Below are positions 1-11,815 of a DNA stretch of 64,000 nucleotides, piece after piece. Each line of letters opens with the position of its first letter. Position 1 is the first letter of the stretch. Origin of the DNA: Halocaridina rubra (lineage: Eukaryota; Arthropoda; Malacostraca; Decapoda; Atyidae); the NCBI GenBank assembly GCA_037179515.1, contig JAXCGZ010001900.1, positions 12,501-76,500 of the forward strand, in the 5' to 3' direction. The position numbers and the translations under genes are program-made. The notes below the pieces were generated by a model, which saw nothing but the letters and a program-made list of their open reading frames with translations, made no database searches and had not been told where the DNA came from.

Positions 1-1014
1 CTGATAAATCTGCCTTTTTCTTAGCTTCTTTCTTGTTCTTCACCCATTCTTCCACTTCCTCATTCCACCACCATGACTCTTTATCATTTGGGGGTTTCCT
101 TCCTGATGACTTTCCAAGTACCTCCTCACCAACCCTCAAAATCACCTTACTATTCTCTGTCCACCATTCTTGTACATCCTCATGCAACCTTATCGCTTCC
201 AGCACTCCTCTCTTAAACATAGTTCTCAGCTCTGCATCTTTCAATCTCCACCACTTTATCTTTGGGTCCATCCTCGGCTTCTTACTTTTCCTACATTTCC
301 TGAGCCTGCTACATTCTCCCCATTTATTACTTTACAGTTGCTAATCTCCTTCATATGGTCTCTCCTACACAACAATAAATCTATCTGGCTCCCCCTCCCA
401 CCAATACTGTATGTAATCAATCTGTTTTCCTTTTTCTCAAAGAATGTGCTGACCAATGCCAGATCAAATGCCACTTCAAAATCAATCACTCTCTCGCCCC
501 CCTCATTTCTCTTGCCCACCCTACAGCCCCCATGAACTCTACTTATAAAATCCCTCCCAATTCTCAAGTGGCTATTTAGGTCTCCTCCCAAAATTACCCT
601 CTCCCATATAGGAATTGCTCTAAGCTCCTGGTCCATCTCCTCCCAAAATACATCCTTCTCCCCTGCTGTACAACCAGTTTGTGATACATAGGCACATAAC
701 ACATTGACTACCGTTTCTCCCAGTACCAGCTTTAAACTCATAATTCTGTCACTCTTTCTATTCACACCAAGTAAGCTTTCCTTCAGGTCTTTGGATAGCA
801 TTATTCCTACACCATTCCTCCCTTCTTCATTTGCTCCACTATACAACAATTTGCAACCCTCACCCAGTTCCCTAGCCTTATTTCCTTTCCATCTGGTCTC
901 TTGCACGCACATCACTCCAAGTCTCCTCCTCTCCATCAGGCCCACCAATTCTCGCCCATTCCCAGTCATCGTCCCATCATTAAGAGTGCCCACCTGCAGC
1001 ACCTCATCTGACAC
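1..1014 (-). pseudogene. RTE-type LINE, endonuclease region (broken, runs off left edge)
   Basis: This is the start of a non-LTR retrotransposon polyprotein read leftward. An ATG at 1014 opens 252 residues with the pattern of an APE-type endonuclease of RTE elements (the proteins often labelled craniofacial development protein 2-like): VGTLNDGTMTG near the start, CVQETRWKG at about residue 36, GGDLNSHL near residue 143, and a late SQIDLLLCRR segment. The frame stops at 256, but reading one base over from about 280 gives uninterrupted protein-like sequence to base 1 (for example IKWWRLKDAELR and SWWWNEEVEEW). One indel therefore separates the endonuclease from the linker that leads to the reverse transcriptase. 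The reverse transcriptase itself would lie outside the window. The family is well supported. Activity is unlikely because of the frameshift. Confidence 0.85.
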
Positions 1015-1726
<712 letters not shown>

Positions 1727-1727
<1 letters not shown>

Positions 1728-2228
1728 CCAAATAAGCACATTACATATGTGAAAACATAAATCATTTTTTACCCCGACCGGGACTCGAACCTAGAACTTA
1801 TGATTACTAAGTCAAGGCGCTGCCACTACACCACAGAAGGTTAAAAGGAATCCAACCTTATAGCTTATATCTGCTATACTTAGGAATGAACGCATTCTAT
1901 CTGAATGCCACTCTGTTCATATTACAGATTCCCCAACCTCACTCGTCGCTTCATTTTAGCATTTAATTCAATTCCCAATCTCATTCGGGCCATGAAATAA
2001 CCAAATAAGCACATTACATATGTGAAAACATGAATCATTTTTTACCCCGACTGGGACTCGAACCTAGGACTTATGATTACTAAGTCAAGGCGCTGCAACT
2101 ACACCACAGAAGGTTAAAAGGAATCCAACCTTATAGCTTGCATCTGCTATAAGGGAATCTGGACTTATAAGTACTGAGTCAAGGCGCTACCAACTACACA
2201 CCACAGAAGGTTAAAGAGAATCCAACTT
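1727..2228 (-). repeat. tRNA-like satellite, array 1, left-pointing units
   Basis: Two full and one partial copies of the 276-bp tRNA-like unit lie on the minus strand. The tRNA-like heads are at about 1771-1840, 2044-2113 and 2161-2213 (the last truncated). On the minus strand each reads GTGTAGT, then a hairpin, then a B-box GGTTCGAGTCC, then a CGGGGTA end. The outer copy runs straight into the (TA)n tract 55 bp after its head. At about 2229 the orientation flips to the right-pointing array. Confidence 0.9.
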
Positions 2229-5200
2229 CATGTTTTCACAAATGTAATGTGCTTATTTGATTATTGCATAGCCCGAATGACATTGGGAATTGAATTAAAT
2301 GCAAATATGAAGCCACGAGTGAGGTTGGGGAGAATATAATATGAACAGAGTGGCATTCAGATAGAATGCGTTCATTCTTAAGTATAACAGATATAAGCTA
2401 TAAGGTTGGATTCCTTTTAACCTTCTGTGGTGTGTAGTTGGTAGCGCCTTGACTTAGTAATTATAAGTCCTAGGTTCAAGTCCCGGTCAGGGTAAAAAAT
2501 GATTCATGTTTTCACATAAGTAATGTGCTTATTTGATTATTGTATAGCCCGAATGAGATTGGGAATTGAATTAAATGGAAAAATGAAGCCACGAGTGAGG
2601 TTGGGGAATCTTTAATATGAACATGGTGGTATTCAGATAGAATGCGCTCATTCCTAAGTATAGCAGATATAAGCTATAAGGTTGGATTCTTTTTAACCTT
2701 CTGTGGTGTGTAGTTGGTAGCGCCTTGACTTAGTAATTGTAAGTCCTAGGTTCAAGTCCCGTTCGGGGTAAAAAATTATTCATGTTTTCACATATGTAAT
2801 GTGCTTATTTGATTATTGTATAGCCCGAATGAGATTGGGAATTGAATTAAATGCATAGATGAAGCCACGAGTGAGGTTGGGGAATCTGTATTATAAACAT
2901 AGTGGCATTCAGATAGAATGCGTTAATTCCTAAGTATAGCAGATATAAGCTATAAGGTTGGATTCCTTTTAGCCTTCTGTGGTGTGTAGTTGGTAGCGCA
3001 TTGACTTAGTAATTATAAGTCCTAGGTTCAAGTTCAGGTCGGGGTAAAAATTTATTCATGTTTTCACATATGTAATGTGCTTATTTGATAATTGTATAGC
3101 CCGAATGAGATTGGGAATTGAATTTAATGAAAAGATGAAGCCACGAGTGAGGTTGGGGAATCTGTATTATGAACATAGTGGCATTCAGATAGAATGCGTT
3201 CATTCCTAAGTATAGCAGATATAAGCTATAAGGTTGGGTTCCTTTTAACCTTCTGTGGTGTGTAGTTGGTAGCGCCTTGACTTAGTAATTATAAGTCCTA
3301 GGTTCAAGTCCCGGTCAGGGTAAAAAATGATTCATGTTTTCACATAAGTAATGTGCTTATTTGATTATTGTATAGCCCGAATGAGATTGGGAATTGAATT
3401 AAATGGAAAAATGAAGCCACGAGTGAGGTTGGGGAATCTTTAATATGAACATGGTGGTATTCAGATAGAATGCGCTCATTCCTAAGTATAGCAGATATAA
3501 GCTATAAGGTTGGATTCTTTTTAACCTTCTGTGGTGTGTAGTTGGTAGCGCCTTGACTTAGTAATTGTAAGTCCTAGGTTCAAGTCCCGTTCGGGGTAAA
3601 AAATTATTCATGTTTTCACATATGTAATGTGCTTATTTGATTATTGTATAGCCCGAATGAGATTGGGAATTGAATTAAATGCATAGATGAAGCCACGAGT
3701 GAGGTTGGGGAATCTGTATTATAAACATAGTGGCATTCAGATAGAATGCGTTAATTCCTAAGTATAGCAGATATAAGCTATAAGGTTGGATTCCTTTTAG
3801 CCTTCTGTGGTGTGTAGTTGGTAGCGCATTGACTTAGTAATTATAAGTCCTAGGTTCAAGTTCAGGTCGGGGTAAAAATTTATTCATGTTTTCACATATG
3901 TAATGTGCTTATTTGATAATTGTATAGCCCGAATGAGATTGGGAATTGAATTTAATGAAAAGATGAAGCCACGAGTGAGGATGGGGAATCTGTATTATGA
4001 ACATAGTGGCATTCAGATAGAATGCGCTCATTCCTAAGTATAGCAGATATAAGCTATAAGGTTGGATTCCTTTTTACCTTATGTTTTGTGTAGTTGGTAC
4101 TGCCTTGGCTTAGTAATTATAAGTCCTAGGTTCAAGTCCCGGTCGGGGTAAAAGAATTATTCATGTTTTCACATATGTAATGTGCTTATTTGATTATTCT
4201 ATAGCTCGAATGAGATTGGGAATTGAATTAAATGCAGAAATGAAGCCCCTAGTGAAGTTGGTGAATCTGTAATATGAACATAGTTGCATTCAGATAGAAT
4301 GCGTTCATTTCTAAGTATAGCAGATATAATCTATAATGTAGGATTCCTTTTAATCTTCTGTGGTGTGCAGTTGGTAGCACCCTGACTTAGTAATTATAAG
4401 TACTAGGTTCAAGTCCCGGTCAGGGCAAAAAATTATTCATGTTTTCACATATTTAATGTGCTTATTTGATTATTGTATAGCCCAAATGACATTGGGAATT
4501 GAATTAAATGCAAAAATGAAGCCACGAGTGAGGTTGGGGAATCTGTAATATGAACATAGTGGCATTCAGATAGAATGCGTTCATTCCTAAGTATAGCAGA
4601 TATAAGCTATAAGGTTGGATTCCTTTTAACCTTCTGTAGTGTGTAGTTGGTAGCGCATTGACTTAGTAATTATAAGTACTAGGTTCAAGTCCCGAGCGGA
4701 GTAAAAATTTATTCAAGTTTTCACATGTGTAATGTGCTTATTTGATAATTTTATAGCCCGAATGAGATTGGGAATTGAATTAAATTCTAAAATGAAGCCA
4801 CGAGTGAGGTTGGGGAATCTGTAATATAAACATAGTGGCATTCAGATAGAATGCATTCATTCCTAAGTATAGCAGATATAAGCTATAAGTTTGGATTCCT
4901 TTTAACCTTCTGTAGTGTGTAGTTGGTAGTGTCTTGACTTAGTAATTATAAGTCCTAGGTTCAAGTTCTGGTCGGGGTAAAAAATTATTCATGTTTTCAC
5001 ATATATAATGTGCTTATTTGATTATTGTATAGCCCGAATGAGATTGGGAATTGAATTAAATGCAAAAATTTTAGCCACGAGTGCGGTTGGGGAATCTGTA
5101 TTATGAACATAGTGTCATTCAGATAGAATGCGTTCATTCCTAAGTATAGCAGATATAAGCTATAAGGTTGGATTCCTTTTAACCTTCTGTGGTGTGTAGT

Positions 5201-6093
5201 TGGTAGCTCCTTGACTTAGTAATTATAAGTCCTAGGTTCAAGTTCAGGTCAGGGTAAAAAATTATTCATGTTTTCACATATGCAATGTGTTTATTTGCTT
5301 TTTGTATGGCCCGAATGAGATTGGGAATTGAATTAAATGCAAAAATGAAGCCACGAGTGAGGTTGGGGAATCTGTATTATGAACATAGTGGCATTCAGAT
5401 AGAATGCGTTCATTCCTAAGTATAGCAGATATAAGCTATAAGGTTGGGTTCCTTTTAACCATCTGTGGTGTGTAGTTGGTAGCGCCTTGACTTAATAATT
5501 ATAAGTACTAGGTTCAAGTCTCTTTCGGGGTAAAAAATTATTCATATTTTAACATATGTAATGTGCTTATTAGATTATTATATAGCCCGAATGAGATTGG
5601 GAATTGAATTAAATGCAAAAATGAAGCCACGAGTGAGGTTGGGGAATCTGTAATATGAACATTGTGGAATTCAGATAGAATGCGTTCAATCCTAAGTATA
5701 GCTGATATAAGTTATAAGGTTAGATTCCTTTTAGCCATCTGTTGTGTGTAGTTGGTAGCGCCTTGACTTAGTAATTATAAATCCTAGGTTCAAGTCCCTG
5801 TCAGGGTAAAATATGATTCATGTTTTCACATAAGTAATGTGCTTATTTGATTATTGTATAGCCCGAATGAGATTGGGAATTTAATTAAATGCAAAAATGA
5901 AGCCACGAGTGAGGTTTGGGATTCTGTAATATGAACATAGTATCATTCAGATAGAATGCGTTCATTCCTAAGTATAGCAGATATAAGCTATAAGGTTGGA
6001 TTCCTTTTAACCTTCTGTTGTGTGTAGTTCTTAGAGCCTTGACTTTGTAATTATAAGTCCTAGGTTCAAGTCCCGGTCAGGGTAAAAATAATT
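2229..6093 (+). repeat. tRNA-like satellite, array 1, right-pointing units (276-bp monomer)
   Basis: Fourteen head-to-tail units have tRNA-like heads starting with CCTTCTGTGG (or a variant) at 2421, 2697, 2973, 3249, 3525, 3801, 4077, 4354, 4630, 4906, 5183, 5459, 5735 and 6011, so the spacing is 276 bp with a few at 277. Each head of about 73 nt has an A-box-like TAGTTGGTAGCGCC, a 6-bp hairpin with a 7-nt loop, and a B-box GGTTCAAGTCC. It is followed by a body of about 200 nt containing AATGTGCTTATTTGATTATT and AAGCCACGAGTGAGGTTGGG. I infer a tRNA-derived SINE that became a tandem satellite. The acceptor stem is weak (about five of seven pairs, several of them GU), so these are not functional tRNA genes as they stand. 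Confidence 0.93.
2410..3979 (+). repeat. higher-order repeat: trimer of 276-bp units duplicated
   Basis: About 742 bp from 2410 to 3151 are identical by eye to 3238 to 3979, an offset of 828 bp, which is exactly three monomers. Neighbouring monomers within the trimer differ from each other at many sites, for example AATGGAAAAATG against AATGCATAGATG. This is the signature of recent unequal exchange or replication slippage in units of three monomers. The first differences bounding it are near 2409/3237 and 3151/3979. Confidence 0.85.
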
Positions 6094-6802
<709 letters not shown>

Positions 6803-7225
6803 ATGAATGTCGGACTGTTAAGTAGTTCCTCTTCAGAACCAAATCAGATTTCCCTGGTAATTTGTGTCAGGCTTCTTTTGGGGTCCTTCAAGCTTGCAAT
6901 ATCAGACGCAAGTCTCCCTTTTAATGAGCTTTGCAATGAATGTATTCAACAAGCTTCCAACCTCACTCGCTTCGTAGATTAGTTGCCTACACGGGTCTTC
7001 TGGAAAGGGCCTAAGAATATTGCTCTCTTGCGAAAGAACATGCAATGAAGGAAATATATGGAAGAAATTATTTAAAAAAGGCTTTAAGAAAGCGTGTTTA
7101 TTAGTTTCATTAAATACATCATGTCTTTAGATTTTCCCTTATTAGTTTCTCAATATTGTATCTGCTCGTTACGTTTTGATAGGATTTAAAGTTGGTTATA
7201 TAATTGCGTGAGTCTGAGGGAATGT
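6803..7225. repeat. duplicated non-coding block, copy A, first part
   Basis: This aligns by eye with 35389-35800. Shared landmarks in order are GTCAGGCTTCTTTTGGG / GCCAGGCTTCGTTTGGG, GAGCTTTGCAATGAATG / GAGCTCTGCAATGAATG, GTTGCCTACACGGGTCT / GTTGCCTACACAGGTCT and CTCTCTTGCGAAAG. Divergence is moderate with indels and there are no long open frames. Copy A is interrupted by the Gypsy element and resumes at about 11815. Confidence 0.85.
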
Positions 7226-7283
7226 AAACATATCCTCTTGAATGCGTTGTTATTTTACGCTTAATATGTACTTGATATCATAC
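7226..7283 (+). repeat. remnant of Gypsy 5' LTR end
   Basis: ATATCCTCTTGAATGCGTTG ... TACTTGATATCA here matches ATATCCTCTTGAATGAGTTG ... TACTTGATATCAC at about 11764-11815, so the two stretches flank the Gypsy internal region as a direct repeat. It is followed by TGGTGAAGAGTTT, which sits where a primer-binding site is expected. Sequence further upstream does not match the 3' LTR but matches the duplicated block, so this LTR has lost its 5' part. Confidence 0.6.
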
Positions 7284-7500
7284 AAATGGTGAAGAGTTTA
7301 AAAAAGAAACATGCAGGTAAGACTTCAAATTGGAATGAAAAGCATAATTTTAGGATGAAAAGACACTAATGTTTGTATGAATAAGAGAATGAGTGGAGTA
7401 TTCAGCACCAGTGAATTTTACGGAGACTCATCAAGAATCGTCCTCCATATTTTCGGTACTTATTTATGCCTATTTTGCACCTTTTCGAAGAAAAAAAAAA

Positions 7501-8190
7501 TGGAGGGGATAATAAGAAAAATTGATAAATTTGAGGAAGGTGATGAATGGGACAATTATGTGGAACAATTAGAACAATAATTTCCAGCAAATGAGATTGA
7601 GAACAAAGATCGGAAAGAGAAGAGAAGCAGTGCTTTTAAATGTAATTGGACACAAAACTTGTGGCTTAAGTAAAACGCTGCTTCAAACCTTCTAAATCCA
7701 AAGAAAAGTGTCACTGTGAGCTTGTAAAATTAGTGAGAGATCATCTGACTCCAAAACCCATTGTCATTGCCAGAGTGGTGCAAATTTTATACTAGAAACC
7801 AACACCAGAATGAAAGTGTCACTCAGGTTTTGACGGAAGTTAGACAATTATCAGAACTTTGTGATTATAAAAGTTCCTTAAACGAAATGTTTAGAAATAT
7901 ATTTTTAATTGGACTTAAGGATGTATATATCCGAAGGCAACTGCTGTGTGAACAAAACTTATCACCAAAAACACCCTTCGAAAAAGCACACGGAAGTGAA
8001 ATGACTATGCAACAACTGCAAGAAATTCATTATGTAGAATTAACTTCAATTAAGAAGTTTACTGAAAGGAAAGAATGTATCCGATGTGGTAAGAATAATC
8101 ACACTCATGGAAACTGTTTATACAAAGATATTTAATGTCATAAATGCAAAAGAAGTGGGCATTTGGACTGAAAAATGCAAATGGAAATAT
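7501..8190 (+). pseudogene. Gypsy gag with zinc knuckles
   Basis: Gag would coat the retrotransposon RNA in virus-like particles. The ATG at 7501 begins MEGIIRKIDKFEEG with WDNYVEQLEQ shortly after, followed at once by a stop at 7577. The frame then shifts. A cleaner stretch at 7761-8135 reads WCKFYTRNQHQNESVTQVL and ends in a CCHC zinc knuckle, CIRCGKNNHTHGNC (C-x2-C-x4-H-x4-C). A second, damaged knuckle begins CHKCKRSGHLD just after 8135 and is interrupted by a stop. The order of matrix-like part, NESVTQ segment and two knuckles is typical of animal Gypsy gag. Confidence 0.85.
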
Positions 8191-11100
8191 TAAAAACGAG
8201 AAGTATTACAAATATGACAAGATGGAGCAAAAAAAAAAAAAAAAAATCAAATGGTTTCGGTTTCAGAACCAGCAAATATTATTACTTCAGAATCAGAAGA
8301 AGAAAACGCTGGAAATTATCATCACATAAAATGTTCATTTGGGGGAAATCATGAAAATAATGATGAGAAGAAAGGCCACCACGACAAGCAAAACGTTGCA
8401 AGTGTAAAGGAAATAAAGCTTGATATACATATAAACAAAAGAAAAATTACAATGGAACTTCATACAGGATAATCTTTGTCACTTGTGTCTAATATACCAA
8501 GAAAAAAAAAAGACTTTTTCCGAACCTTGAAGCTCATAAAACAAATATCAAATTAATAACAATCACAAAATGGAATACGTTGAAGTGTATATGCATAATG
8601 CTTTTTGGATGTTTTCCATAATGGACAGAAAAAAAAAGAAAATGTTTTTGTATATAGCAAAAGGTGATGGTCCAGCATGATAAGGTAGAAACTGGTTAAA
8701 GGAAATAGTTTTAGTTTGTAAAGTACACAATGTAACCGGATTAGGAGTGAAAAAATATCAAACTAGATGTTTTAGATAAATATATCCTTTTGGTGAAAAT
8801 CTAAGAACTCTGAAAGCTGTTGAAATACATATGAAAATTGATGAAAAGGCGAAGTCTAAATTTTGAAAGCCCACAGCAACATTCATATGCCGTGAATGAA
8901 AATGTTAATAGAAAATGTAATAGAAAAGTGGAAAGCATCATATGGGTAGCACCAATAGTTTCACTAATGCAACTCTATTGAAAGATGAGGATATACCGAG
9001 ATATCAAAGTGAAAAGATATCCTCACATGCAAATGCCAATCACCCTATGCTTCTTGCTGACGACTTGTTCAGCAAACTGATTGGTAGGGAAAAGTTGGAT
9101 CTCTCTCATGTTTATCATCAACTAATGGTCCATCCTAACAGCTGTGAGTGTTTGACCATACTCATTTAAGCTTGATTCATTATAATAGGCCTGCATTTGG
9201 CATCTCTGCTTGTACCGCAATTTTTCAGATAATAATGGACCATATTCTTAAAGATGTTGGGTGTTTAATGGATATTATAATCATAGCCAGAAGAAATGGA
9301 AAAGAAAATCTTCAAAAACTGTAGGCTACTGAAAAGGTTATCAAAGAATGGTCTAAAACTAACATCGAAGAGCAAGTTTATGGAAGATTCTGCGACATGC
9401 TTTGGTAGAAAAGTTGATCACAGAAGGATTCATAAGGATGAAGAAGCAGTTAGAGCAATTTCATATACAACAAGAAAAAGAAAATAATTAAATTACAATG
9501 GCTTTTAGGTTACTTAGCCATATAACCAAGTACCTAATATGTCTACAGAAGCAGCTCCTTCAACTTGTTGAAGAGAGATTAGAAATAGGATTTGACTGAA
9601 GTGTGTGAGAAGGCATTCATAAAAGTGAAGAGTATGCTGTCAAGAGGAAATAAACTTAAGTGTATTATACCCTGAAGAAGAAACTCTTACTAACTGTAAT
9701 TGCATCACTTGTGAGACTTCTTGCAGTTTTCTCATGAGATTAATACCTATTGAACATGCATCTAGCAGCTTTATTCCTCAGAGAAAAAACTGACAAATAG
9801 AAAGGGAAAGATTTTCAGTAGTGCTTGGATTACAAATACTACATCAATATATTTATAATAGGAGTTGCATCTTAATCACTGACAACTAACTAGCCAGAAT
9901 TCAAAGATGGGCAATGAAACTGTCGTCATATAATTATAAAATACTGAGCAAAACATCCAAACAGAACGGTAATACAGATGCACTTTTAAGTTTTCCGTTA
10001 CCTGACTTAGCACAAACTGAAGATGCCGTGAAATGGACTCCAGAAAGTAACGATAGATTAAAAGAATAATAATAATTAGTAATGAATCAAGAAAAAACCC
10101 AATTCTTCCTAGAGTTGTGTACTATACGAGAACTGGATTGCCTGCAAGTGACATTTCTCATGAATTTATACCATATCTTAAAAGACAGTATGAAATCACC
10201 AAAGTAGAAGACTGCCTATCTTGGGGAATTAGAACAATTATCTCTGAATACTTGCACGAGCAAAAAAAATGGATATTCTGCGACTCAGTAATTGGTGAAG
10301 AATCAATAGCCAGACCACATGTATGATAGCCTAACTTAGATAGAGATACAGAATATCAGAGTTAAGAGGTGCGAATAATGTCAGGAAGCTTAGCCACTGG
10401 CAGCTAGCTCAAAAAGAAATCCATGGGGTTAGCCTTCAAAGGCTTGGCAGCACATTCGCACTGATTTTGCTGGCCCATTTATGGGTGGGTTTTTTAAATT
10501 GCTGTTGATGCTTACTCAAAGTGGCTTGAGGTCTTAAAATGCAAGGAACTTCCACAGTGGATACAAAAAAGCTTGAAGGCACATGTTTGCAAGCGTCGAA
10601 CCACCACTATATGGTATTTCAGATAAGGGTCCTCTGTTCAGGGATTCAGAGTTTTAAGCACTTTTTTGGTAGCAATAGGATGAAATCCATTTTGACAGCA
10701 CCATATCAACCAAGTTCAAATAGAGAAGCAGAGATTTTAAAGGGACTTTCAAAAGTGCTATGAAAAAGTATACAAAGAAAAAAAAACTGGAACATAAAAA
10801 TTTAGTCACTTCTTCTACTTTATAGAGCCACACAACACTGCAACAGGAAAGACACCATAAAGGTTACTGATGGAACGTTTTCCGAAAACATTCTTGGATG
10901 TCAGCTAAGTTAGACATGTGCGAAAATAAGTTTTTCAAAAGAAAGAGTGAATAGAAATGTAGAAGTAGGAGACCCAGTACTAATAACAGACTACATGAAA
11001 AGAACAGAATCTTGGGAAAAAGGAATCATTGTTGAATAAGTAGGCCCAGTAAATTTCAGAGTTGAAGATGGTGATCTGCTTCAGAAAAGACACTTGGATC

Positions 11101-11400
11101 AACTGAAAAATTTAGAAGGAAAGCCCTTAGATAAACCGAATAGAATGAATCAAGGCAGCCATGATAATCTTGCAGCACATTCTTTTGTGAACTATCAGGA
11201 TCCAAGGGTACCACCAGCAACACCTATTTTAGACAATAGTAACTCTGGGAACGGCCGCATATTATAACATTGTGTTCAGTGAATGAAAGTGATTCGCTGA
11301 GAAAACAGAACCATCTGACAGTGTAGCAGACACCCCAATACTGATGAGATCAGTAAAGAATATCAAAAAGCCAAGCTACCACAGGATTATATATAATGTC
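8191..11400 (+). pseudogene. Gypsy pol (protease, RT, RNase H, integrase), decayed
   Basis: Protease: MELHTG near 8452-8470, where the catalytic Asp of the usual DTG appears as His and a stop follows. Reverse transcriptase: SKLIGREKLDLSHVYHQLMV at about 9070-9130, with the expected YxDD region near 9265-9285 read as DIIII. RNase H and connection: SSYNYKILSK near 9921-9955. Integrase: a H2C2-like region from 10117, TDFAGPF near 10455, SDKGPLF near 10620 and APYQPSSNREAE near 10700. The C-terminal tail NFRVEDGDLLQKRHLDQ lies near 11050. Each domain is recognisable, but every part carries stops or shifts, so no functional enzyme is encoded. Confidence 0.85.
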
Positions 11401-11410
11401 ACTGGCATGA

Positions 11411-11815
11411 TATGTCTAATTCATTTTATTTGAAAAAATAATACTGTTATATTAGATCACTATTTGTAGTATTGATGAAACTAATTATAGTATAATTAAA
11501 ATTTTATATTTGTTGATATGTCATTTGATATTCTAGCTTTTTACATACTTAAAATTGAATGATCAGGGCTCTTTCTTTTTTATTTAGTAAGTTTTATTCT
11601 TTTTTATATGATAAGTATGGAAGAGCGATGTATGCTTTTGAATTATTATACAACCAATTGTTATTTGCTTAACTTAGCGCCAGCCACCAAACTAGTAGCA
11701 ATCACTCGCACTACGTCGCTTGTAACAAGATGATTATGTTTGTAAAGCACAAGCTCCGTAAAGATATCCTCTTGAATGAGTTGTTCATTACTCTCTATAT
11801 TTACTTGATATCACT
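11411..11815 (+). repeat. probable Gypsy 3' LTR
   Basis: This AT-rich stretch runs from the end of the integrase tail to TACTTGATATCAC. Its last 52 bp repeat the remnant upstream of gag. The rest cannot be compared because the 5' LTR is truncated, so the left boundary is inferred. Immediately after it, duplicated block A resumes. Confidence 0.5.

Larger units (their letters stand above)
7284..11410 (+). mobile_element. Ty3/Gypsy retrotransposon, decayed internal region
   Basis: Gag, protease, reverse transcriptase, RNase H and integrase remnants follow in canonical Ty3/Gypsy order. The closest style is the K02A2.6-like animal Gypsy group (inference from remembered motifs). The many stops and frameshifts show an old inactive copy. 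It sits inside duplicated block A and is absent from copy B at 35389-36914, so it inserted after the duplication or only into this copy. Confidence 0.9.

Noticed and set aside
2421..2493. Functional tRNA genes
   Set aside because: A and B boxes and one arm are present, but the acceptor stem is weak and array 1 has an extra GT in the A box. The copies behave as parts of a satellite.
2229..6093. CRISPR-like array
   Set aside because: The 276-bp units are repeated over their whole length without unique spacers, and the context is eukaryotic.
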